Assembly: GCA_903939735.1 (NCBI GenBank)
Contig: CAJAIA010000024.1
Span: 1 to 61,105 of the forward strand
Reading direction: 5' to 3'
Length of the DNA: 61,105 nucleotides
Origin: an uncultured Ignavibacteria bacterium
GTDB lineage: Bacteria > Bacteroidota > Ignavibacteria > Kapaibacteriales > Kapaibacteriaceae
Shown: piece by piece, positions 53,539 to 61,105 of the stretch
How positions within the stretch are numbered: position 1 is the first letter of the stretch
Layout of the letters: every line of letters starts with the position of its first letter
Notes under the pieces: generated by a model
Told to the model about the DNA's origin: nothing
Database searches by the model: none
The model's input: the letters and a program-made list of their open reading frames with translations, nothing else
Position numbers and translations under genes: made by a program

Positions 53539-56500
53539 TGAATGCCCAAGAGATAGTCGAAGGAAGTAGTGAGATCAAACAACGTCTTGCGAGCTTGTGC
53601 ATCCATGATGCGTATGCTCAGCAGACGTAAGAGTGCCGTCTGTACGTCAAGCCAGTCAACGTCGCCCTGCTGATAGGCCGTCTGCATTGCGGAAGCCATA
53701 CGTTGCGCTTCCGGGAGTGCGAAATCCCGGTAGTGCTCAACCGCCGTCCGTGCAACTGTGAGCTCGCTCATAAGCTGCTGCTGCCATGCACGAACGAGGC
53801 GATCCTCATGCATAGCACGTTGTTCGGCCAGGTCGCGCTGGAGCGATGCAGCATGATCTCGAGCGCGCGTAGGAACAAACCAGAGTGGCACTGCCAGGCC
53901 GATCATGAAGCCAGTAAAGCGTTCTGACGATGATGCGATCTGTCCGGGCTGTGCGAGCGGTATGCCGGCGAGTGTTTGTGTAAAGAAAGACACAGAGAGA
54001 TCAGGCCAATAGGCAGCCGAAGTGACATTCGAGTACTCATCCGCAACACGTGTGCGCTGTGTCGCAAGTTCCAATCGAAGTGGAACGCGCGGTGATGCAT
54101 CAGGATTGACAGCGTGTAGGGGAACGAGTGAATCGACCGACGTGATCCTGCGTGATGTACCGCATATCATCCGCAAGTGGAGTTCAGCACGCCGGAGTTC
54201 CGACGCTGCCTGAATGCGCTGTATGCGTACATCTGATCGCTGCGCTTCAGCCGCACGACGGTCAAGTGCGCTTACATCACCGGTTGATTCGCGAAGCGAA
54301 GCGGCCTGAACAGCGCGATCGAGAAGGACTTCGTGCTCTATGGTGATAGCAACACGCTCACGAGCAAGGCAAACTTCTGCGTAGGCCTGCGCAACATCAC
54401 GTCGAAGCTTTGCATCCATGTCCATTCGTGCCAGTTGTGCTTCGCGAAGTGATGCATCGTTATATGCCGACGTTGCAAGAACTTTGAAGGGGTTGGGAAG
54501 CGGCTGGGTAATCGTCAGGTTATTATCGTTGAGGTAGGAATTGTATTGGCCGCGCATGTATGTAACGGTTGTCGGCGCAATATCAACGGATGTAGATCCT
54601 AGTGCATCGGCCTCGCGTTCGGCTGTAATCGCTGCATAGCGATCGACATTCAACTGCCGTGCGAGGGCAATTGCCGAATCGAGCGAAATGGGCTCAAGGG
54701 GCTCGCGATCAGCATGTGCAGGTGTTGCCATGGCAATCATGAGGAGTACTGAGATGCTTGCAGCAGTGCCGCGGAGTTTCTTCCATTGAAACGCACTCAC
54801 GACAACGTACAGCGTTGGTAGCACGAGTAGCGTGAGCATCGTCGCGGTGATCAAGCCTCCTATGACCACGGTTGCCAGCGGCCGTTGTACTTCGGACCCA
54901 TCGCCAGTTGAGATTGCCATCGGCAGGAAGCCCAACGATGCTACCATAGCCGTCATTGCAACAGGACGGAGTCGCGACTGCGTTGCCGTCATGACGATGC
55001 GTAATGTATTCGTACGACCAGCTGTGCGCAGTGAACGGAAGGCACTCAGGAGGACGATGCCGTTCAACACGGCAACGCCAAACAATGCAATAAAACCAAC
55101 TCCAGCAGAGATGCTGAATGGCATTCCCCGTATAACCAACGCCGCAACGCCTCCGATAGCTGAAAGCGGCACGGCAGTGAAGATCAGCAATGCATCAATT
55201 ATGTTGTGGAAGGTGAGGTACAGGAGGAAGAGAATCAACACAAGAGCGATCGGAACAGCAATCGCGAGGCGCTGTTTCGCTGCCGCGAGGTTTTCAAACT
55301 GTCCGCCGTAGGTGATGTAATAGCCTGGAGGAAGATTGATTGACTTCGCAACATGTGATTCAAGTTCGTTTACAATACTTTCAACGTCGCGGCCACGCAC
55401 ATTGAAGCCAACTGAGATGCGACGTTGGGCATTCTCACGCTGAATTTGATTCGGACCTAGTGCGATGGAGATCGCTGCCACTTGTGTGATGGGAACAAGC
55501 TCATCTGTACGATTGGGCACCATGAGTTGCGCCACGTCCTCAGGGTCATGCCGGTAGGCGGTATCGAGACGGAGTACGATGTCGAAGCGACGTTCATTGT
55601 TGTACAGTGTTCCGGCCACTGCTCCGGCAAACGCAGCGCGCACAGTTGTGTTGATGGTTTCAACATCGACACCCAGGCGAGCACATGCTTGCCGGTCGAT
55701 AGCAACGGTGATCTGTGGTAGACCTTGCACAGGTTCGACGTAGACGTCGGCGGCCCCTTGAACGGTTGAAGCAAGACCGCCGATGCGTTGTGCGATTGTC
55801 GCAAGAGAGTCCATGTCTTCGCCGAACATCTTCACAACGACATCTTGTCGTGCACCAGTCATCAACTCGTTAAAGCGCATCTGAATTGGTTGCTGAAATC
55901 CAAATGTCACACCCGGCAGCGCCGCGAGCGCATGCTGCATTTTCTCTGCAAGCTCTTCCCGTGAATGTGCCGATGTCCACTGATCTTTGTCCTTGAGCAC
56001 AACAATCAAATCACCTGACTCCATCGGCATCGGGTCGAGAGGTATCTCTGACGTGCCGATCTTTCCAATAACACGTTCTACTTCAGGGAATTGCGTTTCG
56101 AGTATTCGTGCGGCGCGTTCTGCCGTTGCGATTGTCTCTGTGAGTGATGTGCCCGTCATCAGGCGCATTTCAACAGCAAAGTCACCCTCGTCGAGCTGCG
56201 GCAGAAACTCGCCACCCATCGAGAGGAACGTCGTAACACCAGCAACAAACACGACTGCAGTTCCACCAAGTGTTGCCCACTGCCAGCGTAATGCCAAGCG
56301 TCGAACAGGTGCGTAGGTACGTGCGATTGCATCCATCACGCGATCGGCAAGCGACCACGTCTTCAGACCGGGCTTCAACAGCCACGACGACATCATCGGG
56401 ACGTAGGTTGTGCTGAGGATGAACGCGCCAATGATGGCGAAGATCACCGTCTGTGCCATCGGAGCAAACATCTTGCCTTCGATACCAACGAGTGCAAGGA

Positions 56501-57863
56501 TTGGGAGATACACGATCATGATGATCACCTCGCCGAAGGCTGCAGAGCGACGAATCCCTATTGCTGCTTCACGCGCTGTGTCGCGTGTTGCCCCGCGGTT
56601 CTGTAGTCGGTGCAGCACACTCTCGACGATGATGACTGCGCCGTCAACGATCAATCCGAAATCGATAGCGCCAAGCGACATGAGATTGCCCGACACACCG
56701 AACATCCGCATCATTCCGATGGCAAACAGCATCGAAAGGGGAATCACGCTAGCCACGATCAATCCTGCACGCAGATTTCCCAGCAGCAGCACCAGAACGA
56801 AGATTACGATCAGAGCCCCCTCGATGAGGTTCTTCGACACCGTGGTGATCGCTTTGTTGACCAGTCGAGTACGATCGAGGTATGGCTCAATCACCACACC
56901 TTCAGGGAGTGTGCGTTGCACAGCTTCGATCCGTTCCTTCACCGTTGCGATCACTTCGCTTGAGTTTGCCCCCTTCAGCATGAGCACAATGCCGCCGACC
57001 GTTTCGCCGCGATCATCGCGCGTCATTGCTCCGTAGCGAACGGCGCGACCCTCCTTCACCGTTGCTACGTCGCGCACGAGTATGGGCAGTCCGTCGTCGC
57101 TCCGGCTCACCTCGATTGCGCCAATATCCTCGAGAGAGGTTACGATGCCTTCGGTGCGGATGTACTGCACGTTCGGACCCTTCTCGATGTAGGCGCCACC
57201 TGCGTTCTGGTTGTTGCGTTGAACAGCGTCAAGTACATCGCTGATCGAGTGATTCATCGAACGTAAGCGCTGAGGATCAATCGCGATCTCGGCCTGCAGC
57301 AGATTGCCGCCAAAGCTCGACACATCGGCTACGCCCGGCGTTCCGAGGATCCGACGTCGCACAATCCAATCTTGAATCGTGCGGAGTTCCGTAAGCGAGT
57401 AACGACTTTCGTAGCCTGGTTTGACGTGAAGCGAGTACTGGTAGATCTCGCCGAGTCCTGTCGTGACTGGCGCAAGAAGGGGCGTGCCTGCCCCTTGCGG
57501 AATCTGATCCATCACCTCGGTGAGACGTTGGTCGGCCTGCGCGCGGGCCCAGTAAACATCGACGCCGTCGTCGAAGACGATCGTAACCACCGACAGACCG
57601 AAGCGCGAGATTGATCGCATCTCGTGGATGCCGGGAATGGATGCCATCGTGAGCTCGACGGGCATCGTGATAAGGCGTTCCACTTCTTGCGGAGCCAGGG
57701 CAGGTGTGACCGTAACGATCTGCACCTGGTTGTTCGTGATGTCGGGGACCGCATCAATGGGCAATGTGCGGAGTGAATTCAATCCCCACGCAATGAGCGC
57801 CAGAACGCCAAGTGCAACCAGCAAACGCTGACGCACTGCGAACGTGATAATCCGTTCGAACAT
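53535..57863 (-). CDS. CzcA-type heavy-metal RND pump fused to a TolC-type outer-membrane channel
   Basis: The 1442-residue product combines two proteins. Residues 1 to about 1025 are a heavy-metal RND pump with 12 membrane segments; the TM4 signature Asp401-Phe-Gly, Asp407, Glu414 (DFGLIVDGAVIIVE) is that of divalent-cation pumps (Zn, Co, Ni, Cd) rather than of Cu/Ag pumps. A hydrophobic stretch with an Ala-His-Ala end (about 1029-1051) resembles a signal peptide. From about 1052 the rest is an outer-membrane efflux protein with coiled-coil hairpins. Such fusions occur in Bacteroidota. It lies between a small His/Asp-rich protein and the adaptor. Confidence 0.9.
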   Translation of the reverse strand: MFERIITFAVRQRLLVALGVLALIAWGLNSLRTLPIDAVPDITNNQVQIVTVTPALAPQEVERLITMPVELTMASIPGIHEMRSISRFGLSVVTIVFDDGVDVYWARAQADQRLTEVMDQIPQGAGTPLLAPVTTGLGEIYQYSLHVKPGYESRYSLTELRTIQDWIVRRRILGTPGVADVSSFGGNLLQAEIAIDPQRLRSMNHSISDVLDAVQRNNQNAGGAYIEKGPNVQYIRTEGIVTSLEDIGAIEVSRSDDGLPILVRDVATVKEGRAVRYGAMTRDDRGETVGGIVLMLKGANSSEVIATVKERIEAVQRTLPEGVVIEPYLDRTRLVNKAITTVSKNLIEGALIVIFVLVLLLGNLRAGLIVASVIPLSMLFAIGMMRMFGVSGNLMSLGAIDFGLIVDGAVIIVESVLHRLQNRGATRDTAREAAIGIRRSAAFGEVIIMIVYLPILALVGIEGKMFAPMAQTVIFAIIGAFILSTTYVPMMSSWLLKPGLKTWSLADRVMDAIARTYAPVRRLALRWQWATLGGTAVVFVAGVTTFLSMGGEFLPQLDEGDFAVEMRLMTGTSLTETIATAERAARILETQFPEVERVIGKIGTSEIPLDPMPMESGDLIVVLKDKDQWTSAHSREELAEKMQHALAALPGVTFGFQQPIQMRFNELMTGARQDVVVKMFGEDMDSLATIAQRIGGLASTVQGAADVYVEPVQGLPQITVAIDRQACARLGVDVETINTTVRAAFAGAVAGTLYNNERRFDIVLRLDTAYRHDPEDVAQLMVPNRTDELVPITQVAAISIALGPNQIQRENAQRRISVGFNVRGRDVESIVNELESHVAKSINLPPGYYITYGGQFENLAAAKQRLAIAVPIALVLILFLLYLTFHNIIDALLIFTAVPLSAIGGVAALVIRGMPFSISAGVGFIALFGVAVLNGIVLLSAFRSLRTAGRTNTLRIVMTATQSRLRPVAMTAMVASLGFLPMAISTGDGSEVQRPLATVVIGGLITATMLTLLVLPTLYVVVSAFQWKKLRGTAASISVLLMIAMATPAHADREPLEPISLDSAIALARQLNVDRYAAITAEREADALGSTSVDIAPTTVTYMRGQYNSYLNDNNLTITQPLPNPFKVLATSAYNDASLREAQLARMDMDAKLRRDVAQAYAEVCLARERVAITIEHEVLLDRAVQAASLRESTGDVSALDRRAAEAQRSDVRIQRIQAASELRRAELHLRMICGTSRRITSVDSLVPLHAVNPDASPRVPLRLELATQRTRVADEYSNVTSAAYWPDLSVSFFTQTLAGIPLAQPGQIASSSERFTGFMIGLAVPLWFVPTRARDHAASLQRDLAEQRAMHEDRLVRAWQQQLMSELTVARTAVEHYRDFALPEAQRMASAMQTAYQQGDVDWLDVQTALLRLLSIRIMDAQARKTLFDLTTSFDYLLGIQ

Positions 57864-57911
57864 GATTGTGCCTCGATGGTGAAATGCAACAACAGCTGAG
57901 CGAGAGTCAGC

Positions 57912-58340
57912 TTAGGCGCGAGGCGGCTGGAAGATTGTCTGCGTGAATGTTGGCGTTGCTCTTGTCTCAGGCAACGGAGCAAGCAAAACGTCGCTGAGTG
58001 GTGCGACGAGCATTACATTACGGTAAGCGAGCACCGGAATCACGGTCACGCCGCTGGCGTGCAAGCCCCCTAACAAGGGGAGACTATCGTGCTCATCATC
58101 AGGCTGCGCCGATGTTGAAAAGTGCGACACAAGAAACTCAAGCACCGAGAGGTTTGTCTCTCCGTGATCATCGACATGGTGTTGATAGTGCTCCACCATT
58201 TCGGCTAGAGAACCGAGTGCCGACGTGTCGAACCCTGCTACAACGGTCGTAAGCAGAATGAACGGGGCGACGATGATGGAAATCAGCTTAAGCACATGGA
58301 AAATTACGGTGATAGCGTGAAAAAATGAACTCAAGTTCAT
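57912..58340 (-). CDS. Small His/Asp-rich membrane protein of the metal efflux operon
   Basis: The 142-residue product begins with a hydrophobic segment (about 10-35, VIFHVLKLISIIVAPFILLTT) and then has acidic/His clusters (EHYQHHVDDHGE and PDDEHD), typical of weak metal-binding loops. No named family was recognised, but small proteins of this kind often precede the CzcA/CusA fusion gene in Bacteroidota. It is the first gene of the operon, 48 bases before the pump. ATG 58340 is chosen over upstream starts that overlap the divergent gene. Confidence 0.6.
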   Translation of the reverse strand: MNLSSFFHAITVIFHVLKLISIIVAPFILLTTVVAGFDTSALGSLAEMVEHYQHHVDDHGETNLSVLEFLVSHFSTSAQPDDEHDSLPLLGGLHASGVTVIPVLAYRNVMLVAPLSDVLLAPLPETRATPTFTQTIFQPPRA

Positions 58341-58362
58341 TGGAATCCAGGAAAAACTTCCT

Positions 58363-58370
58363 GAACTTTG
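58363..58370 (+). promoter_or_regulatory. GAACTTTG -7-like element abutting the binding-protein start
   Basis: This variant of TAnnTTTG (first base G) is followed by CCCC and the GTG start at 58375, the same four-base spacing as at 19229, 32792 and 39446. Confidence 0.35.
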
Positions 58371-58374
58371 CCCC

Positions 58375-60117
58375 GTGAAAACGCGGACAGTGTCAACTTT
58401 CTTCCACAAGTCGTGGGCGCTCGTACCGCAGCGTACTTTGATAATTGGACTTGCACTCTGCAGTTTATTGGTTCATTCGTGTGGTGGCCACAAGCCATCA
58501 CCATCTGAGAGCAGACATACATTTTGCTACAATGAACCTGATGGAATCTTAAGTCTCGACCCCGCTCAGGCTTCGTACCGCAGTGCACTCTGGACCACCT
58601 CCCACCTGTTCAATGGACTCGTGGAATTGGATTCAACGCTCACCATCGCCCCTTGCCTTGCAACGCGGTGGACCGTTGATGGGACTGGAACCGACTGGAC
58701 ATTTCACCTCCGCACGGATGTGATGTTTCACGCCGATCCATGTTTTGGTGCAGCACGTACACGCCGCGTCACGGCACACGATGTAAAGTTTAGCATCGAA
58801 CGTATCGTTGACGCACGGACGAAATCAACTGGTCTGTGGGCATTCCGAACATCAATCGTTGGTGCTGATGACTTTCATCAGGCAACGCGTTTGGGACAAC
58901 GAGGATCGATTTCCGGCATCACGGTGATTGATGATTCAACATTACGAATCACCCTCACCAAGCCTTTTGCTCCGTTTCTTGCAGTTCTTACCATGCCATA
59001 CGGCTCGATTATTCCAAGGGAAGCGATCGAAGCGTATGGAGCCGACTTTGGACGACATCCCGTAGGCACGGGCCCGTTCACCTTCGGATCCTGGAACCAA
59101 GATCGAGAGCTGACACTCACGCGGAACACGCGGTACTTTAAGGTAGACGCTCAAGGGCGTCGGCTTCCGTATCTCGATACGGTGCTCATATCCTTCCTCC
59201 GCGATCCGAAAAACGAGTTTCTCGAGTTTACCCGAGGTCAGTTCGACCTCGTCTCGAACGTCGATGAATCGTTTGTGCCAAGTGTCTTTGCACCAGACGG
59301 TTCACTCCGTCCGCCGTACGATCGATTTCGCGTCCTGCGCACCGCCGCCAACACCGTTGAATACTACGGTATTCTCATGGACACGACGCTTCCTATGGGA
59401 AGCGCCTCTCCGTTGTCGCGAAATAAGAAACTTCGTCAGGCATTGAATTATGCCATCGATCGACATCGCCTCGTGGCCTACCTTCTCTCGGGAAGGGGGC
59501 TTCCGGCAAAAAATGGAGTTCTTCCTCCGGCTATGCCGGGATTTCAGGACTCTGTGCGTGGGTATCGGTACGATCCCGACCTCGCACGTCGATTGTTGGC
59601 AGAAGCAGGCTACCCTAACGGACGTGGTCTGCCGACGCTGATGCTTCAGCTCGGCAACAGCCAACGTACCGCATCCATCGCGGAAGCGATTCAAGCACAG
59701 TGGAAGGAGATCGGCGTCAACGTCGAACTCCGTCAGGTAGATTTCCCGCAGCACCTCTCAATGGTGCGCAACGGAGATCTCGCGCTGTGGCGAACAAGTT
59801 GGATTGGGGATTATCCCGATCCTGAGAATTTCCTCGCCTTGTTCATTCACGACAACATTGCGCCGAACGGACCCAACACAACCCGTATCGACCGTCGTGA
59901 TCTTGATTCGCTCTATGGCTTGGCACTCTCGCCAACGCTCACGTTCGACGAACGTGCCGCACTCTATCATCGCATGGAACGCATCGTGGTGGAAGAATCC
60001 CCGTGGATCTTCCTTTACTATCACGTCGTTCTCCGTGTGATGACCCCTCGCGTCAAGGGGCTCACCCTTGACGGTTCTGATCGCCTCATCCTCGAGACGG
60101 TATCGAAGGACGGCTGA
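58375..60117 (+). CDS. ABC transporter substrate-binding lipoprotein, family 5 (peptide/nickel type)
   Basis: The 580-residue product is a lipoprotein (lipobox LVHSC, Cys36) with the SBP_bac_5 fold, as in DppA/OppA/NikA. It carries NGLVELDSTLTIAPCLATRW, DWTFHLRTDVMFH, VTAHDVKFSIERI, HPVGTGPFTFGSW and LRQALNYAIDRHRLV. Substrates in the family are peptides, nickel-chelates or others; this one is undetermined, but its place beside a metal-efflux operon makes a metal-related ligand conceivable. No permease or ATPase gene is in the window. The start is GTG. Confidence 0.88.
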   Translation: MKTRTVSTFFHKSWALVPQRTLIIGLALCSLLVHSCGGHKPSPSESRHTFCYNEPDGILSLDPAQASYRSALWTTSHLFNGLVELDSTLTIAPCLATRWTVDGTGTDWTFHLRTDVMFHADPCFGAARTRRVTAHDVKFSIERIVDARTKSTGLWAFRTSIVGADDFHQATRLGQRGSISGITVIDDSTLRITLTKPFAPFLAVLTMPYGSIIPREAIEAYGADFGRHPVGTGPFTFGSWNQDRELTLTRNTRYFKVDAQGRRLPYLDTVLISFLRDPKNEFLEFTRGQFDLVSNVDESFVPSVFAPDGSLRPPYDRFRVLRTAANTVEYYGILMDTTLPMGSASPLSRNKKLRQALNYAIDRHRLVAYLLSGRGLPAKNGVLPPAMPGFQDSVRGYRYDPDLARRLLAEAGYPNGRGLPTLMLQLGNSQRTASIAEAIQAQWKEIGVNVELRQVDFPQHLSMVRNGDLALWRTSWIGDYPDPENFLALFIHDNIAPNGPNTTRIDRRDLDSLYGLALSPTLTFDERAALYHRMERIVVEESPWIFLYYHVVLRVMTPRVKGLTLDGSDRLILETVSKDG

Positions 60118-60144
60118 TCGTTTTTATTCACGACAATAGGAGAC

Positions 60145-61050
60145 ATGCTGATGCTACGACAGACCGGCTTGTCGCTCCTGTGCGTCATGTTCACGCTTGT
60201 CTTCGCCGCTTCGTCGATGGTGACAGTTCCGCTGGAAGCAGCGGTTCGCACCAAGTCGTCGGCAAAGAAGGTTTCGAGCAAGAAGAAGAAGAAGAAGCGT
60301 TCTTCGCGAAGCTCGAAGTGCTCACCTGCTGCCCGTGCAGTAGGGAAGAAGCAAGCGATTGATCTCGTTAGCTCCCAAAGTCCAGAACTCTGTCGCCTAA
60401 CTGGCATGGAATACAAGGCAGGATCGGAAGATCTCGCCGACATTTCGGCCATCATGGCAGCAGATGGAGAAATTCTGGGCGAAGCATCATCAGTTCGTGA
60501 ACTCCAGTATCAACAAGGTGAAGATCTTGCGGAACTTGAGCGCGAAGATGACGTGACGGTTGATATCGATGCATTCACATCACTCTGGCTCAGCTACGTT
60601 GATCAAGAGGGTGGAACGATGACCGAAGGAGGCATCCCGAAGCAGAAGGTGATCGACGTTGTGATGGACTGGCTTGGTACGCGGTATCAATACGGTGGCA
60701 TGACACGCGGTGGCATTGATTGCTCGGCCTTTACACGAATGATCTTCGAATCCACATCGAAGGTCACGCTCCCACGCAGTGCAGCACAACAATCAACTGT
60801 TGGTAAGACAGTTTCAAAGCGGTCCGAGCTCCAGCTCGGAGACCTCGTGTTCTTCAACACACGCCGTCGCGTTGCTGTTGGCCACGTAGGTATCTATCTG
60901 GGCGACGATCTCTTCGCTCATTCATCATCACGCTACGGTGTGACGATTTCCTCGCTGAAGTCAACGTACTATGGCAAGCGCCTCATCGGTGCCCGCCGTC
61001 TGACAGAAGCAGACATGGCTCAGTTGACAGCAGAGACGGTCAGACACTGA
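60145..61050 (+). CDS. NlpC/P60 family peptidoglycan endopeptidase
   Basis: The 301-residue product has a signal peptide (about 1-33, ending EAA), then a Lys/Ser-rich stretch (38-58, with six Lys in a row). The C-terminal NlpC/P60 domain (165-285) carries Cys193 (GGIDCSAFTRMI), His247 (VGHVGIYLG) and a polar third residue (His259). These enzymes cut between D-Glu and diaminopimelate of cell-wall stem peptides. TAGGAG lies 5 bases before the ATG. The last 55 bases of the window hold nothing I can identify. Confidence 0.9.
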   Translation: MLMLRQTGLSLLCVMFTLVFAASSMVTVPLEAAVRTKSSAKKVSSKKKKKKRSSRSSKCSPAARAVGKKQAIDLVSSQSPELCRLTGMEYKAGSEDLADISAIMAADGEILGEASSVRELQYQQGEDLAELEREDDVTVDIDAFTSLWLSYVDQEGGTMTEGGIPKQKVIDVVMDWLGTRYQYGGMTRGGIDCSAFTRMIFESTSKVTLPRSAAQQSTVGKTVSKRSELQLGDLVFFNTRRRVAVGHVGIYLGDDLFAHSSSRYGVTISSLKSTYYGKRLIGARRLTEADMAQLTAETVRH

Positions 61051-61105
61051 GACGTCTGCTGTGCGAGTCTGAGTATCGAAATGTAGTTCGAGCGGTGGGG
61101 GCCCC

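Overview
The window reads as chromosomal DNA of a bacterium from the Bacteroidota/Chlorobiota (FCB) group, perhaps a Kapabacteria- or Ignavibacteria-like lineage; the lineage is inferred, not proven. The evidence is: three secreted proteins with type IX secretion (Por) C-terminal sorting domains; a short primary sigma factor without region 1.1 and with the N-terminus typical of Bacteroidota; Mpl; a YbeY with Asp as third metal ligand; a RND pump fused to its outer-membrane channel; and at least ten copies of the Bacteroidota -7 promoter element TAnnTTTG (also TAnnTTCG), each placed upstream of a gene. Genes are dense, often overlapping by 1-8 bases, and after start codons are trimmed no stretch longer than 300 bases lacks an annotated feature.

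Region by region: 1-15.8 kb holds a 5'-truncated RecQ, a large secreted subtilase, Mpl, a BNR-repeat secreted protein, a rimM-trmD-hydrolase-lipoprotein operon, the primary sigma factor, a C-terminal processing protease and glycyl-tRNA synthetase. 15.9-25.3 kb holds DsbD, a GNAT enzyme, PanC, DUF547 and META proteins, RecG, QueE, a beta-propeller protein, a lipoprotein and tRNA-Ser(UGA). 25.3-27.8 kb is a small 3-hydroxyanthranilate catabolic cluster (3HAO, ACMSD) with a divergent SDR protein that has lost its catalytic Tyr and Lys. 27.8-31.5 kb is ftsQ-ftsA-ftsZ, preceded by a cluster of DnaA-box-like 9-mers. 31.5-34.7 kb holds a UMF1-type MFS transporter, an agmatinase-like ureohydrolase and DapD.

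34.7-38.4 kb is the highlight: a metY-metX-hom operon for homocysteine synthesis from homoserine, preceded by an unlisted 31-codon leader ORF. Eleven consecutive leader codons contain 5 Cys and 4 Met. It is followed by a Rho-independent terminator, and a segment near the end of the leader ORF can pair with 9 bases of the terminator's 5' arm. This is the layout of a translation-coupled transcription attenuator that senses Met/Cys supply.

38.4-49 kb holds an Arg/Gly-rich DUF1801 protein, two outer-membrane barrel candidates, a histone-H1-like small protein, a DEAD-box helicase, a DsbA-like protein, NADP isocitrate dehydrogenase, a renalase-like FAD enzyme, a YHYH protein, a DUF1566/T9SS protein, a PEGA lipoprotein and tRNA-Arg(CCU). 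49-61.1 kb holds a DUF494 protein, YbeY, a CrtW-like membrane oxygenase, a secreted protein of a family often labelled asparagine synthetase B, a CzcB plus CzcA-TolC-fusion metal efflux operon with a small His/Asp-rich protein, a peptide-type ABC binding lipoprotein and an NlpC/P60 hydrolase.
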